DNA of 64,000 nucleotides from contig JAODUO010000042.1 of the NCBI GenBank assembly GCA_025642075.2, forward strand, positions 637,001-701,000, in the 5' to 3' direction. Under the pieces are notes generated by a model. That model ran no database searches, had not been told where the DNA came from, and saw nothing but the letters and a program-made list of their open reading frames with translations. This stretch comes from Ridgeia piscesae (Eukaryota > Annelida > Polychaeta > Sabellida > Siboglinidae). Both the position numbers and the translations under genes were made by a program. This document shows positions 21,201-28,262 of this stretch, piece by piece (positions within the stretch are counted from its first letter, which is position 1; each line of letters opens with the position of its first letter).

Positions 21201-23999
21201 GGTCGATGTGAAATACACAACTTTGCAAAACAGAGGACTAGGATAAGGGTGCCCTTATGGGACGTGTTGTGTGTTTGGCTGAAGTTTATCCAGTTAGTGT
21301 GGTTTCTCTGTCTGCATGGCTTATACACTACCAAATGTTCTTGTTCATCTATCACTGACTACTGCATGAAACTATCATGTGTCAATTCAACTGTGGTTTA
21401 TTTATCATTAATTTTCTTTGCATCAATTGATTGTTTTTTAAGATTTGATGGAGTGTGATTTTTATAACACTCCTTTCGCAATGCATATAATCCATCACAT
21501 GTTGTGTTCAAAGTTTTACTATGAAAAAGTTTTTGGTAGCCTTATGCAAATGGTTTTATAAAGCAGTGTAATTTGTCTTACAATTGTCAGAATTGGATAA
21601 CATGCGATAGTGTGAATCGCTGTATCTTTATGTACGCCATGTAGAGCTGCACAATGTATGCTGGGGGGGGGAGTTGCAAATCTGTTTTACTTGTCCAGTA
21701 CTAAATAAAAACTTTATGAGAACATTCTTAGAAATGAAGTAACGTGTTATAGCGGATGATTTGCTATGGCATGCTGAGACATTAGGTTGATTTAATTTTT
21801 CATACGATGAACACTAAAGAGAATTGCGGAAGAGGTTTTAAGTGAACACTCTGAGGTGATGTTCCACTCTTGTGGGTGTTCCCAGCATGTCACTCGCCTG
21901 GTGTGTCCGTTCTGTTGCTGCATGTGTTGTTTATTTCATGTATCCACATCAAAAGTGTGCACAATCTTGACCACCTGTCTTGTATGGGCATATGTACTGA
22001 TTGTTTCTTAAAACATTCTCTCCTGAAAGTCATTCCTTATACAAATGTTATTTGATAAAATCTCACTTCCATTCAGTTAGGTTAAATTAGGTTTGCAGGT
22101 TTTTTAACATGCAGAAGAGAAGGAGTAAAGTTGGATCAGCAAACATGAATCCACTCTGCATGTACACAGCTCTGTCAAGGTTATTCAGTGCTACTCACAA
22201 AGTATACTGATGAGTTCTTAGTACTGGTTTTTACATTTTCTAATAGCTGATTGCTAGGAATACAACAGTCACAGCAGTAGTTTCACATCTTCTCAAGTGT
22301 ACGCTTGTGACTCAAATTTGTGCCAGATCAAAAATCACATTACTGAAATCTCATGTAAATCTCTTGTTGTAACTAACACCTTTGGTCTGTTTTAATACAG
22401 TCAGTGGTGCTCCGGCCATCGAGTGCTTTACACAGAGCAAATAGGACTTTTTTTACAATATTTTTATTGATCAGTGCCCTCCCTAGTGTTAGTGTTTTGT
22501 GCACAGCTTTGAGTGGATACAATTTGAGTGCTGCACGGTGTTGTGGTGGTGTGTGGACTGTGGTTGTGGACTGTGGTTGTGGACTGTGGCATGTGGCCCT
22601 GCATGAGCATGACGCCCTGTGTCTGTCGTGTCCAGGCACCAGCACTAAGATGTCTAGACGGGGTAGTCTGCCTGACGACCCCCGGCCACCCTCCACCGGA
22701 TCATCCGAGGTAACCCCTTACTCTAGTCACCCCACACACTCACACATCAACCCTCTTTCATCGAGGTAACCCCTTACTCTAGTCACCCCAAACAGTCACA
22801 CGTCAACCCTCTTTCATCGAGGTAACCCCTTACTCTAGTCACCCCAAACAGTCACACATCAACCCTCTTTCATCGAGGTAACCCCTTACTCTAGTCACCC
22901 CACACTCACACATCAACCCTCTTTCATCGAGGTAACCCCTTACTCTAGTCACCCCACACACTCACACATCAACCCTCTTTCATCAAGGTAACCCCTTACT
23001 CTAGTCACCCCACACACTCACACATTAACCCTCTTTCATCGAGGTAACCCCTTACTCTAGTCACCCCACACACTCACACATTAACCCTCTTTCATCGAGG
23101 TAACCCCTTACTCTAGTCACCCCACACACTCACACATTAACCCTCTTTCATCGAGGTAACCCCTTACTCTAGTCACCCCACACACTCACACATCAACCCT
23201 CGTCCATCGAGGTAACCCCTTACTTCAATTTTTTATACCCAAATAATTCTGCACAACATCAACAGATTTGATCTGTCTGCTTACTTAAAACTTCCTTTAT
23301 ATATCGTAGCAGACAACTGAAATTCTAGAAACAAAATCACAAAACATTACAGACCTCTCTCAGCCACAACTGATGTTGATTGTCAGTGCCTGTTGATTTG
23401 TGCCCTGAAATGAGAGTGGTGTCTGCTGCAGGGTGCAACGGAGATGTTGAATCGGTTCCCGTCGACACAGTCCACCACTAGCAGTGAGATGAGCTCCACC
23501 CCGCCGTCCTCCAACCACACCAGTATGGTGGACGACCAGGCCGGCTGTCACAGCGCCGCGGGTAACACACAGGACAGTGTATGTTAGATGGTGTCACAGC
23601 GCCGCAGGTAACACACAGGACAGTGTGTTAGATGCTGTCACAGCACCGCAGGTAACACACAGGACAGTGTGTGTTAGATGCTGTCACAGCGCCACAGGTA
23701 ACACACAGGACAGTGTGTGTTAGATGCTGTCACAGCGCCGCAGGTAACACACAGGACAGTGTGTGTTAGATGCTGTCACAGTCGCAGGTAACACACAGGA
23801 TAGTGTGTTAGATGCTGTCACAGCGCCGCAGGTAACACACAGGACAGTGTGTGCAGCCTACTTCACCGGACACTGCCACCGTACACATACACCTACGCCA
23901 TCCCTCGGGAAACTACTGTCGTCACGAAGCAGGCATTCACTGGAGGTGTGGGCCCTAGCAGGGATGTACACGCCTCTGTCACTAACGCTTAGCACGTAA
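1002..23999 (+). CDS. CDC42BP: MRCK (CDC42-binding protein kinase, Genghis Khan family), 3' part: 21 exons, C1-PH-CNH-CRIB and stop
   Basis: This is a gene-level model joined from the 21 exons listed separately. MRCK is a Ser/Thr kinase of the DMPK/ROCK group. It binds GTP-Cdc42 through a CRIB motif and membrane lipid through its C1 and PH domains, and it phosphorylates myosin light chain regulators at the cell periphery. Numbered from the window's first exon, residues 21-70 form a complete C1 zinc finger (H21, C34, C37, C51, C54, H59, C62, C70), about 77-220 a PH domain, about 221-540 a citron homology (CNH) domain, and 568-582 a CRIB motif ([14 protein letters not shown]). A Ser/Pro-rich tail follows. 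Exons total 2256 nt, 752 codons including the stop, and every junction keeps frame. The CRIB separates MRCK from citron kinase and ROCK. The kinase and coiled-coil exons must lie upstream. Several introns carry minisatellites copied from their own splice sites. The vertebrate paralogue (alpha, beta or gamma) cannot be assigned; invertebrates usually have one gene. Confidence 0.96.
1159..1755. other. MRCK intron with degenerate G-rich repeat
   Basis: Scattered copies of a ttagtactggggcggg-like unit occur from the donor to about 1500. Otherwise nothing is recognisable. Confidence 0.5.
1756..1827 (+). CDS. CDC42BP: MRCK exon: second half of C1 domain
   Basis: The exon follows tgtgtttcag and precedes gtaagt. 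It encodes [17 protein letters not shown] and so supplies the remaining C1 zinc ligands with canonical spacing (CX2C-X4-H-X2-C-X7-C). It ends with one base of a split codon. Confidence 0.95.
2175..3252 (+). repeat. 43-bp minisatellite made of a 3' splice site (about 25 copies)
   Basis: The unit contains ttgacttgtttacag followed by tgaag. The final unit supplies the true acceptor and first five bases of the MRCK exon at 3248. Units vary slightly (tatagacg, tacagacg, tactgacg; ttacag or tttacag). The array takes up most of the intron. Splicing to an upstream copy would reach an in-frame tga within one unit. Confidence 0.95.
3248..3312 (+). CDS. CDC42BP: MRCK exon: C1-PH junction
   Basis: It encodes [18 protein letters not shown], matching the conserved MRCK segment that leads into the PH domain. 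The acceptor is ttgtttacag at 3238-3247. That acceptor and the first five exon bases (tgaag) form the last unit of the 43-bp tandem array filling the preceding intron. Confidence 0.95.
3515..3562 (+). mobile_element. Possible degraded SINE/LINE 3' tail
   Basis: tggcactatagaaatgc followed by (tta)n resembles the common 'GGCGCTATA-AAT + simple repeat' 3' tail shared by several SINE and LINE families. No head is recognisable. Confidence 0.35.
3668..3860 (+). repeat. Degenerate tandem repeat before an MRCK acceptor
   Basis: About seven diverged units of the type gatgacacagttggtgacac run up to the acceptor at 3863. Unit length is roughly 25-30 bases. Confidence 0.6.
3864..4003 (+). CDS. CDC42BP: MRCK exon: PH domain core
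   Basis: The exon runs from acattgcag to gtgggt. It encodes [19 protein letters not shown] and SQVIDMR, the core beta strands of the MRCK PH domain. The Arg codon is split over the next junction. Confidence 0.96.
4202..4283 (+). CDS. CDC42BP: MRCK exon: PH domain
   Basis: It encodes [20 protein letters not shown] and IPRIFK, typical MRCK/citron PH sequence. The acceptor is tgttttag and the donor gtgact. Confidence 0.95.
4284..4828. other. MRCK intron, nothing recognisable
   Basis: AT-rich unique sequence; no exon, repeat or RNA gene seen. Confidence 0.5.
4829..4972 (+). CDS. CDC42BP: MRCK exon: end of PH domain
   Basis: The exon runs from cttgtgcag to gtgagt, phase 0 at both ends. [17 protein letters not shown] is the C-terminal PH helix with its conserved Trp. 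Confidence 0.96.
5358..5498. repeat. (TA)n microsatellite
   Basis: An imperfect TA dinucleotide tract inside an MRCK intron, beginning with tatatgtatatatg units. Confidence 0.95.
5756..5828 (+). CDS. CDC42BP: MRCK exon: start of CNH domain
   Basis: The exon runs from gttgtcgcag to gtgggt. It encodes [20 protein letters not shown], the MRCK linker and first CNH strand (human MRCK has a similar VY...EAYDSTLP segment). Confidence 0.93.
5829..6464. other. MRCK intron, nothing recognisable
   Basis: AT-rich unique sequence without features. Confidence 0.5.
6465..6527 (+). CDS. CDC42BP: MRCK exon: CNH domain
   Basis: A 63-nt exon from atgtttcag to gtgagt. [18 protein letters not shown] is the signature first blade of a citron homology beta-propeller. 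Confidence 0.95.
6597..6971. mobile_element. MITE-like element with 14-bp perfect terminal inverted repeats, TTAA ends
   Basis: The left end tttaaagggattct (6597-6610) is the exact reverse complement of the right end agaatccctttaaa (6958-6971). A TTAA lies at each border, which fits a TTAA target duplication as made by piggyBac-type transposases, with TIR AGGGATTCT. There is no coding capacity in about 375 bp. It lies in an MRCK intron. Confidence 0.7.
7138..7300. repeat. TG-rich low-complexity tract
   Basis: Irregular tgtg/tgca repeats directly upstream of the MRCK exon at 7346. They create short open frames that are not genes. Confidence 0.8.
7346..7420 (+). CDS. CDC42BP: MRCK exon: CNH domain
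   Basis: The exon runs from tgtgtttcag to gtgagt and encodes [19 protein letters not shown], a CNH strand pair. It ends with a split Gly codon. Confidence 0.94.
7711..7861 (+). CDS. CDC42BP: MRCK exon: CNH domain
   Basis: The exon runs from gtggtgacag to gtgggt. [17 protein letters not shown] and the diagnostic [11 protein letters not shown] are close to the conserved MRCK/citron CNH core. Confidence 0.96.
8105..8277 (+). CDS. CDC42BP: MRCK exon: CNH domain
   Basis: The exon runs from ttgttgacag to gtacgc. It encodes [20 protein letters not shown] and [17 protein letters not shown], consecutive CNH blades. Confidence 0.96.
8369..8415. repeat. (TA)n microsatellite
   Basis: An uninterrupted TA tract just after the MRCK exon ending at 8277. 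Confidence 0.95.
8829..8911. repeat. (CA)n microsatellite
   Basis: About 41 perfect ac dinucleotides in an MRCK intron. Confidence 0.97.
9074..9181 (+). CDS. CDC42BP: MRCK exon: CNH domain
   Basis: The exon runs from tgttgcag to gtaagt. It encodes [18 protein letters not shown] and AREFLLVFT. The next intron starts directly with a GCAC microsatellite and then a 42-bp minisatellite. Confidence 0.95.
9188..9244. repeat. (ACGC)n microsatellite
   Basis: A perfect tetranucleotide tract that begins a few bases after the donor of the MRCK exon ending at 9181. Confidence 0.95.
9275..10005 (+). repeat. 42-bp minisatellite, left block (about 17 copies)
   Basis: The unit contains gttgctgtaaagacaagtca, then a cacataca-gggcactcgcacta segment. 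Because 42 is divisible by three the array reads as an open frame, but this is intron. Some units have lost or gained bases. Confidence 0.95.
10006..10990 (+). other. Garbled duplicate of 11714-12690 blended with the 42-bp repeat
   Basis: This block aligns in order with the downstream unique sequence. Examples are the shared attaaattcttaattgacc (10445 and 12137), gttgcacc-agtggctagtggttaa, acgccatgacggga and atacttagccgta. Every few bases it is altered towards the repeat (inserted gctgtaaagacaa pieces, runs of a, c and g). It holds ruined copies of two MRCK CNH exons. It looks like a consensus of misaligned reads, or less likely an old duplication. Confidence 0.75.
10991..11725 (+). repeat. 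42-bp minisatellite, right block (about 17 copies)
   Basis: The same unit as 9275-10005 with cleaner copies. Variants alternate between cacacaca and cacataca, and between tagttgctg and taattgctg. Confidence 0.95.
11876..11956 (+). CDS. CDC42BP: MRCK exon: CNH domain
   Basis: The exon runs from ttctttgcag to gtaagt. [20 protein letters not shown] matches the conserved CNH stretch that precedes the APYL motif. A garbled copy of this exon is visible near 10155-10245. Confidence 0.96.
11957..12384. other. MRCK intron, unique; source of the 10.2-10.7 kb ghost copy
   Basis: No feature of its own. It is the template for the corrupted copy upstream. Confidence 0.5.
12385..12482 (+). CDS. CDC42BP: MRCK exon: CNH domain
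   Basis: The exon runs from ttattcgcag to gtttgt. It encodes [18 protein letters not shown] and LQTLPLKR, a hallmark CNH segment. A degraded copy lies near 10715-10820. Confidence 0.96.
12938..13025 (+). CDS. CDC42BP: MRCK exon: CNH domain end
   Basis: The exon runs from tgcatgcag to gtaagt. It encodes [12 protein letters not shown] and [12 protein letters not shown]. Its last 29 bases and the donor are repeated about four times downstream. The first donor is chosen because the next copy would require reading through an in-frame taa just after the junction. Confidence 0.94.
12997..13175 (+). repeat. 41-bp minisatellite copying an MRCK exon end and its donor (4+ copies)
   Basis: The first unit is the real exon end, cccttatctacctcctcaac through caaacagg plus gtaagtaacc. 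Three further near-identical units and one partial unit follow, each with its own CAGG|GTAAGT. Reading through the first donor gives an immediate in-frame taa. Confidence 0.95.
13234..13339 (+). CDS. CDC42BP: MRCK exon: CNH-CRIB linker
   Basis: The exon runs from tgcgtttcag to gtaagc. It encodes the basic linker [16 protein letters not shown], similar to the KRRYSFR segment of human MRCK. The donor is set at 13340 so that the frame continues into the CRIB exon. Confidence 0.92.
13340..15752. other. MRCK intron, mostly unique
   Basis: Apart from the small repeat at 13464 and a run of cttgt units at about 13383, nothing is recognisable in 2.4 kb. Open frames here are short and without family features. 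Confidence 0.5.
13464..13522 (+). repeat. Short tandem repeat, about three copies
   Basis: Three units of tagcactttcatttcgtg in intronic sequence. Confidence 0.75.
15753..16690 (+). repeat. 25/28-bp minisatellite (about 34 copies) before the CRIB exon
   Basis: The unit is ggtggtgtgatgtcttgtgg followed by aggacag or aggacagag. It ends about 40 bases before the acceptor of the CRIB exon. The reverse strand gives long false open frames. Confidence 0.95.
16733..16838 (+). CDS. CDC42BP: MRCK exon: CRIB / Cdc42-binding motif
   Basis: The exon runs from gttgtgtag to gtaaga. [14 protein letters not shown] fits the CRIB consensus ISxPxxFxHxxHxG, followed by QVLVDLPK as in MRCK. It sits between two large minisatellites. 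Confidence 0.97.
16848..16945 (+). repeat. Purine-rich (GA)n tract after the CRIB exon donor
   Basis: GA/GGAGA-rich sequence begins ten bases after the donor at 16839. Confidence 0.85.
17010..20320 (+). repeat. 51-bp minisatellite, about 65 copies
   Basis: The unit runs gtgaacacacagagactcgg, actgtaacagtcactgccag, tgtaaggtgcg. The left edge has diverged units (gaacatac, gtgcaagg) and the array becomes uniform rightwards. Clusters of small deletions occur near 18190, 18370-18420, 18710-18770, 19420-19530 and 19710-19760. Length divisible by three opens reading frames on both strands. It fills the intron between the CRIB exon and the tail exon. Confidence 0.97.
20637..20763 (+). CDS. CDC42BP: MRCK exon: low-complexity C-terminal tail
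   Basis: The exon runs from tctgtctcag to gtgagt. It encodes an acidic [10 protein letters not shown] stretch and [18 protein letters not shown]. It is supported by splice consensus and frame continuity, not by strong family conservation. Confidence 0.8.
20764..22635. other. MRCK intron, nothing recognisable
   Basis: 1.9 kb of AT-rich unique DNA. No exon with family similarity was seen. Confidence 0.5.
22636..22709 (+). CDS. CDC42BP: MRCK exon: Ser/Pro-rich tail
   Basis: The exon runs from tcgtgtccag to gtaacc. It encodes [19 protein letters not shown], a plausible phosphorylation-rich segment (RRGS). Its donor is repeated about ten times downstream. Confidence 0.8.
22702..23224 (+). repeat. 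About 56-bp minisatellite copying an MRCK donor (about 10 copies)
   Basis: The first unit is the real junction tcatccgag|gtaacccc. Later units read tttcatcgag|gtaacccctt, so the last exon bases and the donor are repeated. The unit body is cttactctagtcaccccaca plus cactcacacatcaaccctc. Confidence 0.93.
23432..23561 (+). CDS. CDC42BP: MRCK exon: Ser/Thr-rich tail
   Basis: The exon runs from gtctgctgcag to gtaaca. It encodes [18 protein letters not shown] and [13 protein letters not shown]. If the next intron were retained, a tag stop would follow at 23585-23587, giving an alternative C-terminus. Confidence 0.8.
23543..23856 (+). repeat. About 47-bp minisatellite forming a whole MRCK intron (6-7 copies)
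   Basis: The unit gctgtcacagcgccgcag plus gtaacacacaggacagtgtg starts in the exon ending at 23561 and runs to the proposed acceptor at 23856. Each unit offers both a donor (gtaaca) and a possible acceptor (gccgcag). Confidence 0.92.
23857..23999 (+). CDS. CDC42BP: MRCK terminal exon (tentative)
   Basis: The acceptor is cagtgtgtgcag. The frame joins the previous exon and ends at taa 23997-23999 after a basic RSRHSLEVW segment. It is chosen because it closes the frame at exactly 752 codons. Family conservation at this end is too weak to confirm it, and the adjoining repeat offers other acceptors (cgccgcag). Confidence 0.55.
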
Positions 24000-25267
24000 C
24001 GAATGGTGCGGTCAGATTGTGCCACTAGATGGCAGTGCATTGTGTGGCGAAGGACTGTAAATATCAAGTTGTTAGTAGAATGTATGGGGCACTAACTCCA
24101 GGGTAGCCAGGCCCGCTGTTATGGCAAAATTGCACGAGTTAGGATAATTTTATTCGCAGATTGCATATCTGTGTGGGGAAGCCGACAAGTTGTCTTGTCA
24201 TGTTGATCAGGACGGTTATGTAGTGCAAGCAGGGCAAAGGTGTGAGGGTATGCAAGGGGGTTTATTTGCCCTCCTGCAATGCCTTATGTCAGTGTTTGAT
24301 TCCTTACAAAGAGCGAGGGTTTGTGCCCTGTCAATTGATCCAGTACCTGTCATGGGGTACACACGCTTGCAGTCGGATTGGCAGTTAGACATACGCATGT
24401 ACAGTTTATGACGTAGGAACTAAACTAGTTGTAGAATTTTTCAGTAGTGGTATTAACCGAAGTGGCGTTAGTCAGGCCACAGGGCAGACGTGGCAAGCAC
24501 GTTGATCAGAATCTGTAGCAATAGAATGTGAGACTTCTTGGCACAATGTTGGAAATATTCTTTCAGTCGGTGCCGTGTAAGACGTAGATCGCGCAGCAGT
24601 GATGTGACTGCTGCTTGTAGCAGACAATGTCTTCTTACATGTCAACAGATAGTAAAGGGTGTCGCTCACTGTCAGTCTCCTTCGTCATCGCATGTAAATA
24701 CGCACACATCCAAGGTTACGTCACGACAGCAAGTAGATCTATTGTGATATTTATGTGTCAACGTGTGCGTGCACACACGTACACGCGTTTGTTTTTATAC
24801 ACCTGTCTAGTAGGCAGTAGCGTAGATTCTGTCGACAACGCTCACGGCAAACTGGAGCACAACATCGCGGCAAATATAGTGTGCCATAAAAACCCACACT
24901 GCCGGGACTAACTACTGGAGACGCCCAAGATAGTTTGCTTTACTGTGTTACTTTGTTATTTTCCTACTATCACAGAATCATAGAAGCTTGAAGAAGTTGG
25001 CGAATAATTGCATGTGGAAGTTTGTAGTAGAAAGTGAATTAGTGAGTTGACACTGTGTGCAGTGTTGACCCTGCAATGATACTGACAAGGTCTGCCGAGG
25101 CTACAACTGTCGAAGGTTTCTGCGATGTGATTGCTCCAAGTGGGGCGCAACATTTCATCAAGTGCTCGTTTTTCTAATTGAATTTATACATGTATATCTA
25201 TACGTAACTTAACATGTACATTTCTACACTATTTTGTACATTCTGTGCAGATTTGCTACAAATACAT

Positions 25268-25269
25268 TG

Positions 25270-25302
<33 letters not shown>

Positions 25303-25324
25303 ACGCACACACTCACACACACAT
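25268..25324. repeat. (CA)n microsatellite
   Basis: An ac dinucleotide tract with a few t interruptions in the intergenic region. Confidence 0.9.
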
Positions 25325-25783
25325 TCAAAATGTAATGAATGACTAACAAATTGTTCCCTTGCTGACCAAATGTGGCTTTGTCAAATTCAGCTTTGATTTG
25401 TTGAAGGTAATTGATTGTAATATTGCATATTACTCCTGCATGTTAGGTGTATTTCTAAGGAGTACAGTTGGCAATGTGTCATTGAAAGAATCTGAACAGT
25501 GCCAATCACCCGTCACTTGTTGTCCAGCTTTTAAGTCTGTTGTCATGGTGCCAAGAAGTGTTGACTTATGTCTGAATTGCCAGACCTAAGGTGTTATTGC
25601 ACATTGTTAAACTACAAAGCACTATTGCTTTTGTGGAAAAATGTTGGTGGTGTATGTAAATTCACCAATTTCTTTACATCACAGTTCATTGGGGATGTTT
25701 TAGTTACAGCGCGAGCTGTTTGAATTTCAGCATCAAATCAGTGTCTAACAAACTGGCATTTGTAATGTCATATATATCATGAA

Positions 25784-25808
25784 AATAAAGATGGCTACGA
25801 ATAATAAA
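25784..25808 (+). terminator. Candidate polyadenylation signals for MRCK
   Basis: Two aataaa hexamers occur at 25784-25789 and 25803-25808, about 1.8 kb after the proposed MRCK stop. They are in the right orientation, but the hexamer is common in AT-rich DNA and no cleavage site can be confirmed. Confidence 0.25.
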
Positions 25809-28215
25809 ATGGCCACAGTAAAATTAACAACCACATCTTAAGTGAAACTTGCGGTTCGTCTACACTGATGTAGATGGAGCTACTTGTTGCGTGATAAAAT
25901 TGCACCATGTGTCAATCATGATAAAGATGCACCATGCGGTGCGTGAATCATTGCTTTCAATATCAAACGATCAGTTTAGTAATATATTGCAATTGATTAT
26001 GTGATTGTTATTTATGTTGTGTGTTGTTCAGGTATCGTCCGACGTGCATTATGTATGTTTAACATTGCAGCTGGCCACACAGTCTGACGGCGAACGTGTC
26101 TTTTATGTACAAACGTCAAGCGCCAAATGTTGGTCATGCTTGGGGAGGGGTGTAGCAATGAGCCTATGGGGTGGGTGGGGGTGGGTGGGATGTGGGGGCA
26201 GGGTGTCACAATGATTTTGGTTGTATGTATTTGTACAGATGTTTGTCGCGTCTCTATAAGGATTCTTTCCTGCATCCTATCTGCCAAGTAAATGCAGAAT
26301 GACATCGTGTAAATGCTGTCTTGTTTGTTGTTCATCCAGTCTAACCCATCGTCCACGTTATATACATCCACACTGTGAATGTCAGAGCCTCATTTCACCT
26401 ACACACATTGCCCCCATCAAGGCATGTGTAATGTCAGTCATTACTATTGGTTTACTCAAATGTGCGTCATGACATGACGCAAGCGTCCACAAATCCCTGT
26501 TTATGGTTTCAATTAGGGCATTAATGGTAGGTCCCAAAATCAATCAGTTACACACTCGGCTAAATTATCTCCATCTATTAATTGCTTTATTTGGTATCTG
26601 CAGATAAGTAATTAAATGTTACCTGAAACCATGTTATGTTGCAACCCATGCTAAAATGAAATCCTGTTCACATCTAAAAAAAAAATTATTGCAGTGTATA
26701 TGAATAGTATATTCAGAATGAAAATGGTACCTCAGATTTACCTATAACTATAGTATTTCTAGAGATATAGCAATTTGAATGTTGAAAATACAAAACGTGT
26801 GGTTTAAAAGTTTTCATTTGTCATGGTTTTCTCAGTCAAAACAACACAAATGTGTCATTTAATAACTGACATGAAATATTTTTGGGACTATTTAAAAATA
26901 TTTGGTGCAGTTGCTTTATCATTGTGAAACCTGTCATTTAGGAATATTGTCTTGGTCCTACACAGTTTTACTTCTGTAACTTGTATATGTTATGGCTAGG
27001 TTCAGTTTTATTACGAGACGAAGCAGACATAAAATAACCCAGAAATTAGTGGAAAGTACACACCCAGTTCACTTGCCTTTTCTGCCAAGTGTACAATTTA
27101 TTTTCCTTTATATTTCCTAAGAACATCTGCAGTGTAAATCGCAAGCACGCGTCACATCATGTCACATCACACACCCAAACATGCACCAGTTCATACGTCT
27201 GCCAGCTTCACACTGATCACACTACAATGTAGGATTTAATTAATTAACACAGAACTGAGACGGCGCTACGCCGCCGCAATGCTTATCTGGACATCAGAAT
27301 TGTACATAATGCGTGCAAATATCAAAATTATATCGTGTGTATTTATTTACAGTGCTAACGATGATTATTCCCCGCTCCGTTTGTTCGTATCGAGACGGTC
27401 TGGGGCATTGGTTTGTACATGCATAAAACAAACGACCACTTTCAAACACCGTCCATCTGCGGCATCCCACAATGCACCACCATTGCATAGTGTCGCCCTC
27501 TGCTGCCACGTCGTGTTTTTGTCGGACTCGTGCATGAGCATCATTTGAAGGAAGACATCGACATCTGTCCCATTTCCATGTTATTGATGTAGTGCTTTGT
27601 TCTGCAAGATAAGATCAATGATTGATCATGAAACATTTTTAATGTAGATGTATAATTGTAGATATTTCCAATATCATCCTCAAGTGACTTACCAGTTTGA
27701 AGGTTTTTGCTTAAAAACAATATTTCCAAGGTATTCATCTCGTCAACAAAATGGCCAACAAAAATATATTTATAGCTACAGGCCCGCATAGCAGTCATAT
27801 TCATTCTGATATCAATTTTTTTGTTACTGCAAGTTATGCAACCTTCTTAATGTATCTTCCACTTTCAACATCTTTGCCTATTTCTTTCAACATACAGTCC
27901 CGTAGACGTTATTTTCTTGGCTCACAAATGTCTTTTGTGTTCACTACTGAAAGAATACTGCAATTTTCCTGCAATCTATCGCTGCTCGTGTAATGTAGTG
28001 TCTGACTCGGCAGTCATACAATCCACTGGGGCACCAGTATTGTCTTGGGTGATCACAGATACCACGATATTTCCATTGCAAATATCTGTCACCTGTATGA
28101 ATGAGATAGGCCCTAGATTTGGAACTACTGGGGTTGCCTGTGAGTGTAATGTAAATAAATCTAATGTTATTACCTCGTATATAACTATATACATGATATA
28201 TATGTAACTGTATAC

Positions 28216-28262
28216 ATAATATATATATATATATATATATGTCATGCATATATATATACACA
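28216..28262. repeat. (TA)n microsatellite
   Basis: TA-rich tract interrupted by gtcatgca; intergenic. Confidence 0.85.
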
